A stretch of DNA of 64,000 nucleotides from Sthenelais limicola (taxonomy: Eukaryota > Annelida > Polychaeta > Phyllodocida > Sigalionidae). Below the pieces are notes generated by a model. That model did not search any database. It worked only from the letters and a program-made list of their open reading frames with translations, and was not told the origin of the DNA. The stretch's first letter is position 1; each line of letters opens with the position of its first letter. Positions 49,297 to 61,797 of this stretch are shown one piece after another. The stretch covers positions 126,714,755 to 126,778,754 of the forward strand of contig OW804094.1 of NCBI GenBank assembly GCA_942159475.1, in the 5' to 3' direction. The position numbers and the translations under genes were made by a program.

Positions 49297-52200
49297 GTAT
49301 GACTATACATACATGTGTAGTGTTGTTCAGTATATTACCCCTTGATATAAAAGCTAACCCATCTCTGAAAGACCTTCGTCAATAATGCAAGGTACATATT
49401 ATATACCAGCATGGAACCCATTTTTAGCTGGGTTGTTTCTGATGTATAAAATATATTTCTGTCATTATCCCGGTTGACATATGATATCTCATATTTTATT
49501 GAAATGCAGGCACATGCAGAAGAGGTTTCTCTGGTATATTTTTACTCTCTTGCATAAAGTGTTATGAGATGATGTATATAATAATCGCAGAAGGAAAAAG
49601 GCCCGGAGGAACCTGATTGCAACATTAGTTGATTAGATGCAATAACGCAATCATATTAGACCTTTGTTTGATTATGTAAAAACGCCATATTCATAAGGAA
49701 GATATATGTAATTAGGATGAGAGGGATTTTGGCAAAATTCGCGACGCAATCAACTATACTCGGCCATTCCATTATCTGATATTGACCGATGTAAGAAATA
49801 ACCCTTGTATCCATGTGGAATTCTCTTATCAATTATCGCATAATCAGTAAGACACCATATGTCTGTTTACAGGAACAAAACTACAGCAAAATGTTATATG
49901 TGTTGTATTCTGCGTAGACCTGAACTTTTCGCTTTAGACATAAACATGTGGCAGGGGTAGCTTCTGTAATAACATTTCGACGAAGCTTTAAACATCATCT
50001 TGAAGCTTGATTTATTTCTTTTTATTGCTATATTGGGCGTCACCCAGTCTTAATGTCAGCCCCATTATCAGTCGATATTTATTCATTCATCTTTGCTGCT
50101 ATTGTCTTTATCAAAAGCAATTGTTTCTTGCAAAATGATACTCAGAGTGGAGCGCCTTTGTTTGAATGATCAAATTAAGATCCGCAGATTCATTCTGGAA
50201 TGACGCTCTTTGTATTGACAACATAATTGCAGCGTATCCTAGTAATTCAATATAATGATATATTGCGCCCCTCTTTTATATCAACCCTTCTTCACTGTTA
50301 TCAGTAATCTTTGGAGTCTATTTCTTTTGAGACAGCAGTCTGTCTCCCTCGCCCGTCTCATCTTCCCTCCACCCATCAAGAAAAATCAATACTTTTATTA
50401 AAACATTGTTGCTTTCTTATCAAATAACACCACATCAAGAAAAGATCGAGGGCGATGTCATATTTTAATATCGCTTGGCAATTGCCAGGCCCAATTGAAA
50501 GCCCAAGCTTCTTCACAGGCATGCTGCGTATAGTGGTTGGTGGATATAGGGCCTGTGCTGACAATCGAAAGCTCGAAGGCAATTTAAACTTAAGTGCTTG
50601 GATGAGATGGTATCGAATTGCCACAGCTGCCTACACCTGTGCTTGTTGAATGGCTCTCATCCTGCATCTACCTGCCCGCTTCATTCCGTCGTCACTCCAC
50701 ACTACATACACAGCCCGTAGCAAAGCCAATTGTCATGAAATGATCCACCCTCCTCCATTCGCTACATCTGGAGGCGTGTGAGTGGAGGATTATATTACTC
50801 TTCAATCCTCAACTTCACAACATTGGCTTATTGCACTATTAGCCTATTGGCGAATGGAGAGGGAGAGAGAGCCAATATTCAAAAAAGATTAAAAGGATTC
50901 GGTGTCGGCGTGAACACGATCTGGCAGGCGTTTAAATGTGGGAAGGATGTGGGTAGGGGGATGGAGTTGGAAGAGGGAAAGAAAGAAAGGCAGAGCGAGT
51001 GAGTGGCAGAGAGATAGGGATGGGGAGGGTACATTGAAAGGGAGAGTATGTGATTTCGATCTCGTGCGTGCAAGCTTGAATTCACAGCAGATTGCCAAGG
51101 CATATATACACACACACATGCCAATGATGCCATAGACTCCCTCCCGTGCGTGATGAAATTTAAAGGTTCATTTAAAGTGAACATTGTAGCTGATAGTGAA
51201 TCCATCTCGTCTCGATCCTCCCCCTCCTCCTCTATTTCCCCCCTCCGGATATGAAAGGCGTTACACAATATTTTATCGCTTGTTGATAAGAGTGCGGAGG
51301 TCACGACAGATGTGAAGTGTTTAAACTATCCGCAGGTCTTGCGTAATCATTAGGGATCCAATCCACTCCACGGTTGAATTTGATAAAGCAAAGATAATGG
51401 TCAATTTGTGGCCAAGGTTCTCTTATTTGCTGGCCGATAAAATACTCGGATTAAAGCCTCTACTTCAAGGGTCAAAGTGTTATATGGAAAATTATTCATA
51501 TGCTTGACGGTTGCCTCGTGATAAAGGTATCACGGTGAATTTTTATTGAAATGGATTCCAAGTAGTAATGATATTTTCAATCCATCTTGTATACACTTAG
51601 CATCTTATTAAATACTTGGAATGTTAATTGTTTTACCTTACATGAACAGTTATGTCAGGATTATCATGTTGATGGATAATATCCTTCTCCTGTTCTATGT
51701 TTTTTATTCGCCAGAAATTGCAGTTTGAATATTTAACATGCGATTATGCCACTTTTTTCTCGTTTATGTGAAGCTTTATTGTCAGTCAACATTGAATCAT
51801 TTTCAAGTATTTGAACTTCGCAGGATGAAAGGATTTTCAGTTCAACCGACATAATGCATTAAACATGTAATATATGTAAATGACATAATCATATTAATTA
51901 TTCATAAGCAGTTACAATTCAAAACATTTTATACGACCGACACGCGACTAAGAATTATAATCTCGACTCGTCTTAATTTCATCCACTTTTCGTCTCCATA
52001 TCTTGTTTCCTTCCAAGGAAAGAATAAGTGTCAGAGATTGTTCTCTCTTTTTTTTGCTCCAGCTAGTTCAAACTAATCTGCCCTGCTGCCTCCCATTTGT
52101 ATGTCATACCTCTGGGGTGTTGTAGCAAAGTGGCCTGCTATCAAGTTTAGCTTTGGCGGTGACCAGGTGTCAAACCTTTCATAGCTTTTAGTTTTCCATC

Positions 52201-54469
52201 GCCGCCACTACCTCTCAAATAGCCAGAGAAATGGTGAATGCCGGGCCCCGAGGTCGGGACTCGTGACATGCAAGATCCATTGAAAATGAAAAAAAGTGTC
52301 GAACTGCTGCACTGAATCACGATTGAAAGTGGTCGCGTATGAAATGGGAGGCGGGTATGGAATGAACGCTGGGGTGGTCATCTCAGGTAACCCCTGGCGA
52401 TCCTGTGGTCAATCGGTCCGCTGTCAAGGGAAAGGAGAGCAATCAGGCTAAGGTCAATCATTGCATTGCATTGCTGTTAGTGTGACACTAAAGTCAGAAG
52501 GCAACTTGTAAAAGCTTTATATATTGTGCTTATAAGCTGGCATCCTGCGTGGTGTCTGCTATCACTTCTTGCCAAGTAGGTCTGTCTTCATCGAAAGCAT
52601 ATGGCAAAGAAAATCCAGCCTCTATACTCCAATAATTGATTCATGATTCCTTTCTGTCTGTAAAAGCCCTGCCTAAAATAATTGATTTGATTAATAAACG
52701 CAGCACAATTTGCTGACTGGCTTTGGAAATGTTGATCCTATTGAGAGTCTAGCATGATCCTGATAATATAATTAAAAATGTCACATTAAGAGCAGGGGGA
52801 AAGATTAGCCAGGATTTCCAGGGTCCTTTCTGTAACTATCTCTAGAGTTTGTCTCGTGTCTTGAGCTACTAGGTGTCACGAAAGCGACCACATGTGTGGG
52901 GTGGGTGGTGGCAGGTTGGAGGGTCGGGGGGGGGGCAGGATCGAGAGACAACAATAGGAGCACACTCCAAACCATGGACTCTTTCCCTCTCCATTTCATT
53001 CTCTCTATCCCATCGATTCAGCCCGGTTCAATACGTCTAACTGGTGGGCCAACATGCAACCTCATGTCCCTTCCCTCAACAAATCAAAGTACCAACTCCA
53101 GTTGTTGTAAACCGACTACAACTTTTGTGTATATATCATCGTCTCTGTAGTCCTTGGGTTTTTTTCGCAATAACCATTGTTGTTATTTTTCCCCATTTCG
53201 TTCTTTCTCCCCCAACAGTTGATTAGCATGGGTGCTTTTTTCCATACCAACTTTCATTGATCATCTGCATTATTATTGGCTGGTTTCAGTTTATATTTAT
53301 CGTCTTGTTCCTGCGGGTCTCCATCATTATGAGCATGCCTGTCTGGTGGGTTTTAATTACGTCTACTAGGCGACCTGGCCACCCCGAGAAGTAAAACGTA
53401 AACTTTGACTGACGCCGACCAAATGCAGGAGGCACGTGAGTCGGCTGGCTACGAGTTTCAAATACATCCTATTAAAGCATTGCCTTCAGTCGGCGGCCAG
53501 CCATTGAAATGACAAGTGGCCTGTGCCCATATTATTCAATCATAAAGCTTCGAGCTGATCTGAATATATTATTGCGCCAGTGATATCCCCAGCGATATAT
53601 CATGGCGGCCCTATATCAAAGCCAGGTATTGATAGCTTTCCACTGCCGCCCTGGCCAACTGCAATGGTCTGTTCTAGAAGGAAATTGGCTAATTACTGCG
53701 ACAGTATTTTTGGTAAGAATTAATGGCTTCCATATAAAATCTTTGTTCATACGTGTGACAGTTATTTCATCGGTATTAAGAGTAAATAGGGGTCGTATCT
53801 TATGCCTGGTATAGGATGCAGCTTGTCATAAAACACATTTATTGATATAGTTTATAAATAACTAATACTGGTACTTATTACCGACAGTTTTATGATAAGC
53901 AAAATTTCCATCAATAATGTGATTTAATGGTCTCTAGAAAGAAACAGGAAAAAGTTTCAGTGACTTAAGTGGTCTGAATTTTGATGGATGGTTGAGTGTG
54001 ATACTTCACAGCATAAATGAGTGGAGAGTATAATACTCCGGTTCACAATTTATTACTATGTTTTGATGTTAAATAGAGAACTGCTAATTTTAGGTGACAT
54101 GCAAAATATATATCAAAATCAGTGTAGCGATCAGTGCATATCCTTTGTGTTGCTTGGAATTATAGGAATTGTAAACACCGAGTAAGAATATAAATTTTGC
54201 ATAAGCATTTCAAGAGCTCAAGGCTATTTTGTATTCTGTATTTAATAATGATCAAACCTTTGTATTCACGTATTCATTGATTTGAGGGCACCTAGGAAAA
54301 ACAGTCGCTTACCGACGGGACTTCCCAATTTCCATAATTTAATGTAAAATGTTAGAAAATTGAAAATAAAACTACTTATATAATTGTTTTGGGATAACGG
54401 TGTGGCTAAGTACTTGTATGTCAGACTTGAATTTAATCCACTCCAGCACACACTCATAATATGTATACA
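49297..54469. other. Presumed intron or flank downstream of the exon
   Basis: No further convincing exon on the plus strand. A GC/AT mosaic block lies at about 53370-53720, with 'gtcggctggct' and 'gtcggcggccagcc' words. Within it an ATG at 53602 opens a 38-codon frame ending at a GTAAGA donor-like site (53713), but its peptide looks unlike a protein and I do not call it. A GA-rich patch is at about 50860-51040. G runs are at 52927-52936. Confidence 0.4.
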
Positions 54470-54474
54470 CACTA

Positions 54475-56379
54475 CAGGGGCGGATCCAGGAGGTGGACTT
54501 TAGGGGGGGCACAGGCAGTCCTCATTTAGATCATTTATGTGTGGTGGGTGGGGGCTAATTAGCTCAATTTTTTACAAATAAAGTTGTTAGTATGCCAAAA
54601 AATGTCTTTAAAACACATAAGAGCCCTTCATTTCAGAGGAATAATTCTGGCAAAACTTTCCTTGTTAAAAATTTTAAGTTGCCTGAGGCTGAGATGAGAT
54701 GAATGCTACTGGTTATGAAAAAGAAACTTAAAAAAATGGTCTAAAATAATGACCCAACAGTGTCATAGCCATCATATATGGGTCCAGGGTCATGGTCACC
54801 CAGGAAATTATTTTTAGAAAATGAGTGCCAGTTGAGCACATTCTACAGGGCTTTGAGCCTCAGATCTAAAATTACTGATGCACTTTGAAAATTACTGATT
54901 TTTAAGGCCTTTAAAAACACACAATCAATATTAGTGATTGTGGGAACCCTGCCTTGAACTGTTCTTAATTGAGTAGGAGAAATATGGATCTTCATTCAGG
55001 GTTCTCCTAAAAATATTATGAGAGTGTAACTAACATCTAGGGGCCTGCAGGGGATATGATCCCCCAGGATTTTTTTTATTATATTGAGTACTGTTTTAAT
55101 ACATTCTGCTGGTTTTCAGGCCCATCAGGACAATCTTTTAAGGTTCAGAAGGTATAGATAATATCAAACTATTTTTACTGTTACCTTAAAGATATTAGCA
55201 GGCAATGATTCTTATATACAATAGTAGAGGTTTTCCGAAGAATAAAAAGAAGGGAATAGCCCTGCATGAAAAAAATGAATGAATGAAAAATCATAATAGT
55301 ATAATGTACATCAGGTGAAGTTGCATGAATATTATGTTGTGTACTAAATCAGTAGAGGGAAAACTAAATTGATATAGTGATACGTAACACCTATTAGGAG
55401 AATTATAATCTTTTGCTCTAATCTTAAATGTTCCCTAAAAAGGATATGTAATATACAATTCACTTCAACACCATATTCTGCTGAGAATGTGCAGGGAAAA
55501 TGTATATTTGAATTTCTAAATATGTGTTTCCCTATCTGGCATGCCATTTAAATGCTGGAGATATTTCATGTAATGTAGGAGTAATTGCTCAAATGCATTG
55601 ATGAATTCAAGATTAGGAAAGACTATGGGAATAAAATATTACATGGTGTATTGACATGTTAACAGTGCAATATGTTCAATTTGCCTAGGACAGAATTTCA
55701 GACTTCTGAAATTCAAATCATATTCAAATTCAAATAATCATTAAGGTAGTCTATTGCAGTAATTCTTTTTACCTTGTTCTGATATATCCAGTGATATGAG
55801 CATTACAATGCTTGTTTAATATTAGAGTAGGCCTAGTAGGCTACTGGACACACTGCATCTTGGTCCAAATGTATTTGGACAACATGACCCAGGCATCAAA
55901 ACTATTCAGCTAGCATACATTATGTCAGGAACACAATCGGTAATCCCATTTAACATATAATTTTAATTCAAGGGGATGCTGTTCCAAAGTATTGGGTCTT
56001 TGTATTTATGAGTCAGATCTTCTGAAAATGTACAATAGTCAGATCTACACATTTAGTAAATTCTGTTAAATTAAGGTGAAAAATGGCCAATACTAGGTAT
56101 ATCCGAGTATATGTGATATCGCCTTGATTCAAACTATCAGTTTGATTATATTGAATAGAATTTTGAACCTCACTTTTGTCTTAAATATGGATTATTTGAG
56201 AAGATAGATGAAGGCGAATTGTACATTTTCTGTCGATTTCACTTATATATGAGGGATCTTCGATTTGCTTTTCATTGTTTTGCATTGGAACTATCAAAGT
56301 TTGGCCTCAAATATTTTTTTATGAGGTGGGGTCTAGGGGGGGCACGTGCCCCCCAGGCCACCCCCTGGATCCGCCCCTG
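54475..56379. mobile_element. Non-autonomous hAT-like DNA transposon, 1905 bp
   Basis: The left end CAGGGGCGGATCCAGG (from 54475) is the exact reverse complement of the right end (to 56379). Similarity continues inward for about 35 bp (GGTGG, then a run of G and CAC) with small differences. CAGGGGCGG-type ends are typical of hAT elements. The pentamer CACTA flanks both ends (54470-54474 and 56380-56384); a full 8-bp hAT duplication is not intact. The inside is AT-rich, has no frame longer than about 67 codons apart from one crossing the right end, and encodes no transposase, so the copy would have needed a related element to move. If the gene starting at 49.1 kb extends rightward, the element lies in its intron. 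Confidence 0.8.
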
Positions 56380-56644
56380 CACTATAATAGACATGTGCAG
56401 TGGTGCAAGCAACCCTCCTATTAGGGCAGAGAGAGGAGGATTTCTTTCTAATCAAGAATTGTCCAATCAATTACTGGTTGATCAAGGGTTACACAGGTTT
56501 ATGCATCTAACAAGGTCATTACCAATTGCATTATATAGTATGTCTCTCTATTGCTTATATTCTACAATACATGTATAGTTATATCAATAATAATGGTTGC
56601 CCACAGATAATTGAGAACAAAAAGCTGATGCACATCTATTGTCG

Positions 56645-56831
56645 AGTCTAGGCCCAGAGTTGACATAGTCCCTCCGAACTGAGGGAAAGTCTCTCGCTTC
56701 AAACCGCAAAATCGTGTCATTATAATCCCTTTAGGATGCCTACTCATAGGCCGGGAAAGCCATTAGCGCAGTAGGCATCCAATCACTGACTTACTATTCT
56801 TATCTGATCCGAGAGGCTCTGAGCCTAGACT
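56645..56831 (+). mobile_element. Copy 2 of the 187-bp element, with intact inverted ends
   Basis: The ends AGTCTAGGCCCAGAG and CTCTGAGCCTAGACT are inverted repeats with one mismatch over 15 bp. Inside, GGATGCCTACT (56734-56744) is perfectly inverted as AGTAGGCATCC (56770-56780), giving a second hairpin. The copy at 45986-46170 has the same layout. Short length, inverted ends and lack of coding capacity fit a MITE. No target duplication is evident, so I cannot name the superfamily. Confidence 0.75.
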
Positions 56832-57850
56832 GTTTTTCAATTGGTCTCAAGGTTTCACCATTGGAAAATTGGTCACTGACTCGCGAGTTTTTAACCAATT
56901 TGAAAAATTTAAGAACCTGCATGATGCTGACATGATTGCAGTTTGTTTGGTTTTAATTACTCCCCTTAGGAGAGGTGTAAGCTGTAATTCTCCAGCAGCT
57001 CAAGGTAATTATACCATTTTTATAGATGATACCACCAACCAGATCACCTCCAGGGTGGTCTCACGTGTCGTCTATAATATGAATATAATGATAATAATGA
57101 TTATATTATAGTTTAAACAATCCTCTGGCACCCGATGAAGGGAGGTGGGCATATTTACAATGGTAGGCAACGGGCAAACATAATATAATATTATACAAGA
57201 CAGACAGACATTTATATATATGCGATCATTACAGGATGATAATTATTATTACAGTTGGATACAATTCATAATTATTTGGTAATGACTTTATGAAAAGAGA
57301 CCCTATTTTTACATTAATAGAGGAATGCAATAATTTAATTTGCCTTTTGTGGATATCACAACATCAACAGTTATACATCTAGTTATCAGATACATTTATT
57401 TTTCGATATTTACCAAATGTCTAATCAATGCTAATTTCTTAGATTAGAAAGTCATGATATTAAAAAATCATTATCTTGTTTCATAGATTCTGAAGGCAAA
57501 TCTGTTTCTTGCCATAATGATAGGTCTTCACTATATTTCCCTCCTCTCCACCCCCTTCATCTATCATCTACGCTACACAGAGTGTAGGAAGAATATTTGA
57601 CATTTGCTATGCTGTGATATGTGGGGACAGTATTGTTTGTCTTTATAACAATCATAATGCACTGGAGGAAAACAAACACTGGCCTCCTCCAGCCTGCCCT
57701 CCACATCTGGGGCAGTGCATGGTATAGCATGACAGTGGTGTGAGGGGCGGAGATGACCACCAATGCCTTGCCTCACCTGACGTGGCCGGCTTGCATCGAT
57801 CGGCCTGTGAATTTGACATGGAATGGATAGTTTCAAGGCGGGCGCTGGTC
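56832..57850. other. Non-coding DNA, becoming GC-rich toward the right
   Basis: AT-rich to about 57.5 kb with an AT microsatellite-like patch at 57080-57115. From 57.65 kb it becomes GC-richer, with overlapping minus-strand frames and a CAG/GTGAGG donor-like site on the minus strand near 57.78 kb. No recognisable product. Confidence 0.4.
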
Positions 57851-57853
57851 CTC

Positions 57854-58040
57854 CTACGTGTAATTGACATCGTTTAGAATTCGCTGGACATGACGGCCTT
57901 GCCTTGGAAGGAACGTGCCGTTTCCATACTCCATGCTTGGCGACACGGTGAGTTGCCCCTGGCCAGTTTTGCCTCTCCAGTTCGAGGTGGACTCAGCAGC
58001 CATGCCTTTCATGGATTTCATTAAACACCTGTCTGCAAAG
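57854..58040. other. Ambiguous exon-like segment, open on both strands
   Basis: On the plus strand a 60-bp in-frame segment (57981-58040) sits between a pyrimidine-rich acceptor ('tgcctctccag') and an AAG/GTAATT donor and reads FEVDSAAMPF... On the minus strand, an acceptor ('acctttgcag') at 58033 is followed by an open frame that ends at TAG (57854-57856). Its codons are moderately GC-rich at third positions. Both readings look more protein-like than chance frames nearby, but they exclude each other and neither matches a family I know. A conserved non-coding element could also give this pattern. Confidence 0.2.
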
Positions 58041-61000
58041 GTAATTGGCTCTAAGCGCTGCATAGCGCATCTTACAAAAGTTCCCAAGCTCCTGATCGGG
58101 CATGGGTGCTATTGGGGGAAGAGGGGTATTGTCGAAAAGGGCAAAAAATTGGGGGATTATGTATAGAAGGAGACGATGACGCGTTTGTGTAATAAGTTGT
58201 TGATGTGGATTCTCCTATATCCATAATCCACGTATGCGTTGGTGGATTTGTATTAGATATTGGAGGATGAATCACCCGAATGAGGAATTCTTTAAAAATG
58301 ATGTGACACCCTCTTGTGTAACTTGTGTAAACTGGGACCGGCCTTTTTTGACAGTCTCAACGGCTATAATTTTAAATTTGTGAGAACAAATGAGTTCTTT
58401 TTTTTCTGAGATGCAAATAGACTCGACAGGCTAAAATAAGCGAGATTATGCTCATGACAATGGGTGTGAGTGATTAATGTTTTTGCTATTTTAGTGCCGC
58501 CTTTTAATTAAATCAATTAGTGGCACATTATTTGAATAAAAAACCGCTTTGCACCTACCCTCAGTGGCGTCCTTATGCGCCCACTCGTTCTCAGTCTAAA
58601 GCCCACACCATGACTATAAATATCCCAAGTGCTACGAACTTGTGGCCCTTTTCTCCACCTTCTCCTTATTTCCGTCCTCGTTCAATTCCCCCATGCTCCT
58701 CCTCCCTCCCATCCCTCCCCCTCTCTCAGAGTCTCCCTCCTCCGCACTCAAAAATAAACTCAGTTGAAATAATTAATCCTACCACCGTATCGGCTGATCA
58801 GCGCTTTCAGTGCTCATTTATCTATGAAAAATAGCTCCTCGACGGAGGGGAAATGGCCATTTTCCTCGCGCAGTCACCTGTCGAGCGTCCCATTTCTTCC
58901 GTCGACATGGAAGCCCTTATGCCATCAACATGATCCAAGCCGGAGCCTTGCATGCCCCCGATGGCATGTCTCCTGTCCCTCTCACCCGCTGCATTTACCA
59001 CAGCATAAAAAGCCATTTAAATAATGGATTTTTAGTGTACAGCCGATCGCGGCCATGCTGATTTGTTGATTTAACAACATCGCTCCTTAATATAGCTATA
59101 GAGACGGCGAAGGGAATCCAAAATCAATAGGCAAGAAATTAAGGCAGTTATCTAAGGCAATTTAAATGCATGATATAAGCAATCCGATGCCGCTCGTTGC
59201 TCGCTCGTACAGAAACCCAATTATCCCCGGCGTTATGATTGATAAGTCATTGTCAGCTGAATTCACTACGCCTGATTTACTTCTTAAAATATCAGCCTCA
59301 AATTGCCCATGATGCTCCCATAAAAAATCCCTAAGCGGTAATGGAATAAGGTTTTAATAAAATGACAGTTGAAAATGCAAAGAGGCGCTGCTCGCCCTGC
59401 TTGCTGCTTATAGCGCTTGGCTGGGAACGTGTGTGGTGCAATGCTGTAGAAAGGGAGTAGGGGGAATAGGGATGGTGGTGGCGACGAACGGCTTCTGTGG
59501 GGCTTGTTGAAGGGGGTGATTTAATCACAATCCCCCTTTATCTCCAACCCACCCCCGCCTCCCGTTGCAAACATATTTCACTCGACATTGAGATTGTTGA
59601 AAATTGATTCTTTAAGAGCAAGTTGCATTTCATGCCGAGCGAAAGGTTTCATTGAGTTGTCAATTTTTTATGAGGCAATTTGTCGGTGTTGGAGTTGTGA
59701 TTGATCCAGAAGGGAGTAGCTTGTGAAATGGTACTTTGTTAAAGGCATCACAACGTTTTGCATGCCAATGCGTGACATAAGTAGTTTCAGAAGCATTTAA
59801 GAAGGAAGGCAGCCTATCTTAAATAGCCTAATATGATCGCTTGTCGTCAATTTAAGGAAATATTATGACTCGAGGCATGCCTTCATAGGTTTAATTGAAT
59901 GCGAGTTGTCTGTCATTGAAGAAATAAAATGACAGACAGTCCATAAGAGAAGTAAAGTGGCAAACAAGGATCTTGATGTCTTGTACGCAAGATCATGCAC
60001 TCGCGAGTAAAACATACTGCTATTATTAACTTAATCTCCTTTTTCTTAAAGGAAAAAGGCTGGCGGTCTGACTTTGATTGATTGAAATCTCCTTGTTCCT
60101 CTACAATGCCACAGTCACTACTCACTTATGAAAATGATTAGGAAAGTGTTTTTGCTATTGATTTTGTTTACATTAATTTGGACGATTTTTTATCTTCCAT
60201 AATGTGCCTGCATATAACACAATTGAACTAGCTATAGCTATAGATGATGGCGTTTTCATGATCCTTATGGGATATTATTTTTGCGTTGTTGGCAATCTCA
60301 ACATATTTATTTTCTCACAGCGATTTTTATCTAGCGTCTATTTTTTTCATTCGTTATTTCTTAAAATTTTCTTGGGATTGTTCACGCACGATGATATTAC
60401 ACCTCATCCCTTTGGAATTTCTTGTTTATTATCGCGACTCCAGTAGAAGCCCGGAGTGAGAAAAATAGCCATCCGACTGGGTTTTATTGCACCTTTCCAA
60501 GTTTGCAATGGACGCTAGAAATGGGCGCTATATCCGCCACCCCATAGATTGCCGACCTGATGTACATCAAGTTTTACAATGAAAATTGTTTTTTCAGTCT
60601 TAACCGGAGATCTTCCCAAAAGATTTTATTGCGATTCGGCCAGTGCTAATCAACTCTAAAACCCGATCTTTAGTAGGCACTTGGTTCTAAAGGCTGTAAT
60701 TTGCGGGCTAAAAACCGCAGTTCAATCATGGAATTGGACTTCTTTCTACTTTGACATTTCAGCCATAATCTCTGCGCGCTGGGGTGTTTATTTCAACGAA
60801 ACTGAGCATTAATCAGGAAAAAACGAGGCAAAAGCAAACTAACCTCCATTGTAACGGCTCCCATATCCTAGTTCCCCACTGGCCCACAGGAAGCCGCTCA
60901 AAAGATGACTCAGACATAATCATGTTTCATTGCAACCGTCTGGATTTAGTATAAATGATGTGTGCGCTTTATTGAAATAATGGGATAAAACCATCGCACG

Positions 61001-61179
61001 TTAGCTCGGACCTGATAAAACTAAGACAACAATGGCAGCGTTTCGTCTGCCGGAATACTTAAATCCCCCGACATTAACACCTTGTGGCTATTACCTCGCG
61101 AGCAGGAATAAACTTTTTTTTCTCTCCTCCAAGACATTTCACTTATACCGCGATCGTTCTACGAGCTCACATCACATAC
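58041..61179. other. Non-coding DNA; no supported gene
   Basis: No recognisable exon. A pyrimidine-rich patch lies at about 58640-58740. The remainder is mixed sequence with short frames. A (TAGC/TATAGC)-like dyad 'tagctatagctata' lies near 60228-60241. Confidence 0.45.
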
Positions 61180-61797
61180 TCCTCTCTCTTTCTCTCCCTC
61201 GCCCGCTCCTCTTTCTCTCTCTCTCTCCGTTCACTCTCCTTCATCTCTCCTCTCTCTTTCTCTTCTCTTTCTCTTTCTCTTCTCTTTCTCTCCCCTTTCT
61301 CTTTCTCTCTCTCTTTCCCTTTCCCCATCTCCCTCTGTTCCTCTCTTTCCCTCTCCCCCTCTCCCTCTGTTCCTCTTTTTTCCTCTTCCTCTCTTTCCTC
61401 TCTCTCACTCCCTTCCACTCTCTTTCACTCTCCCTCTCTCACACTCCCTCTTTCTTTCTCTCCCCTCTCTTTCTTTCTCCCTCTCTCTTTCTTCCTTTCT
61501 CCCTTCCTCCCCCTCTCTCCTCTCCCCCTCTCTCATTCACTCAGACTCTTTCTCTCTCCCCCTCTCTCACTCCCTCTTTCTTTCTCTCACCCTCTCCTCT
61601 CTTTCTTTCTTTCTTTCTTTCTCCCTTTCTCCTCTCCCCTCTCTCCTCTCCACCTCTCTCCCTCTCTCCCAGTTCATTCACTCCCCCCCACACACACACA
61701 CACTTCTCCCCAACCTCTCTTCTCCCTCACTCACTCATTCATTCACTCACTTCTCTCCCCCTCTCTTCTCCCTCCCTCACTCACTCACTTCTCCGCC
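61180..61797. repeat. Long CT-rich homopyrimidine tract (~618 bp)
   Basis: Almost pure C and T on the plus strand, mostly CTCTCT, CTTT and CCCT words, with a short ACACAC stretch near 61689-61702 and CACTCACT words towards the end. The two 260-270-codon Ser/Leu/Pro/Phe-rich frames across it are translations of the repeat and not genes. Confidence 0.95.

Noticed and set aside
53602..53712. ATG frame ending at a GTAAGA donor-like site
   Set aside because: Peptide is not protein-like to my reading and the segment lies in a mosaic block resembling the other non-coding motif regions.
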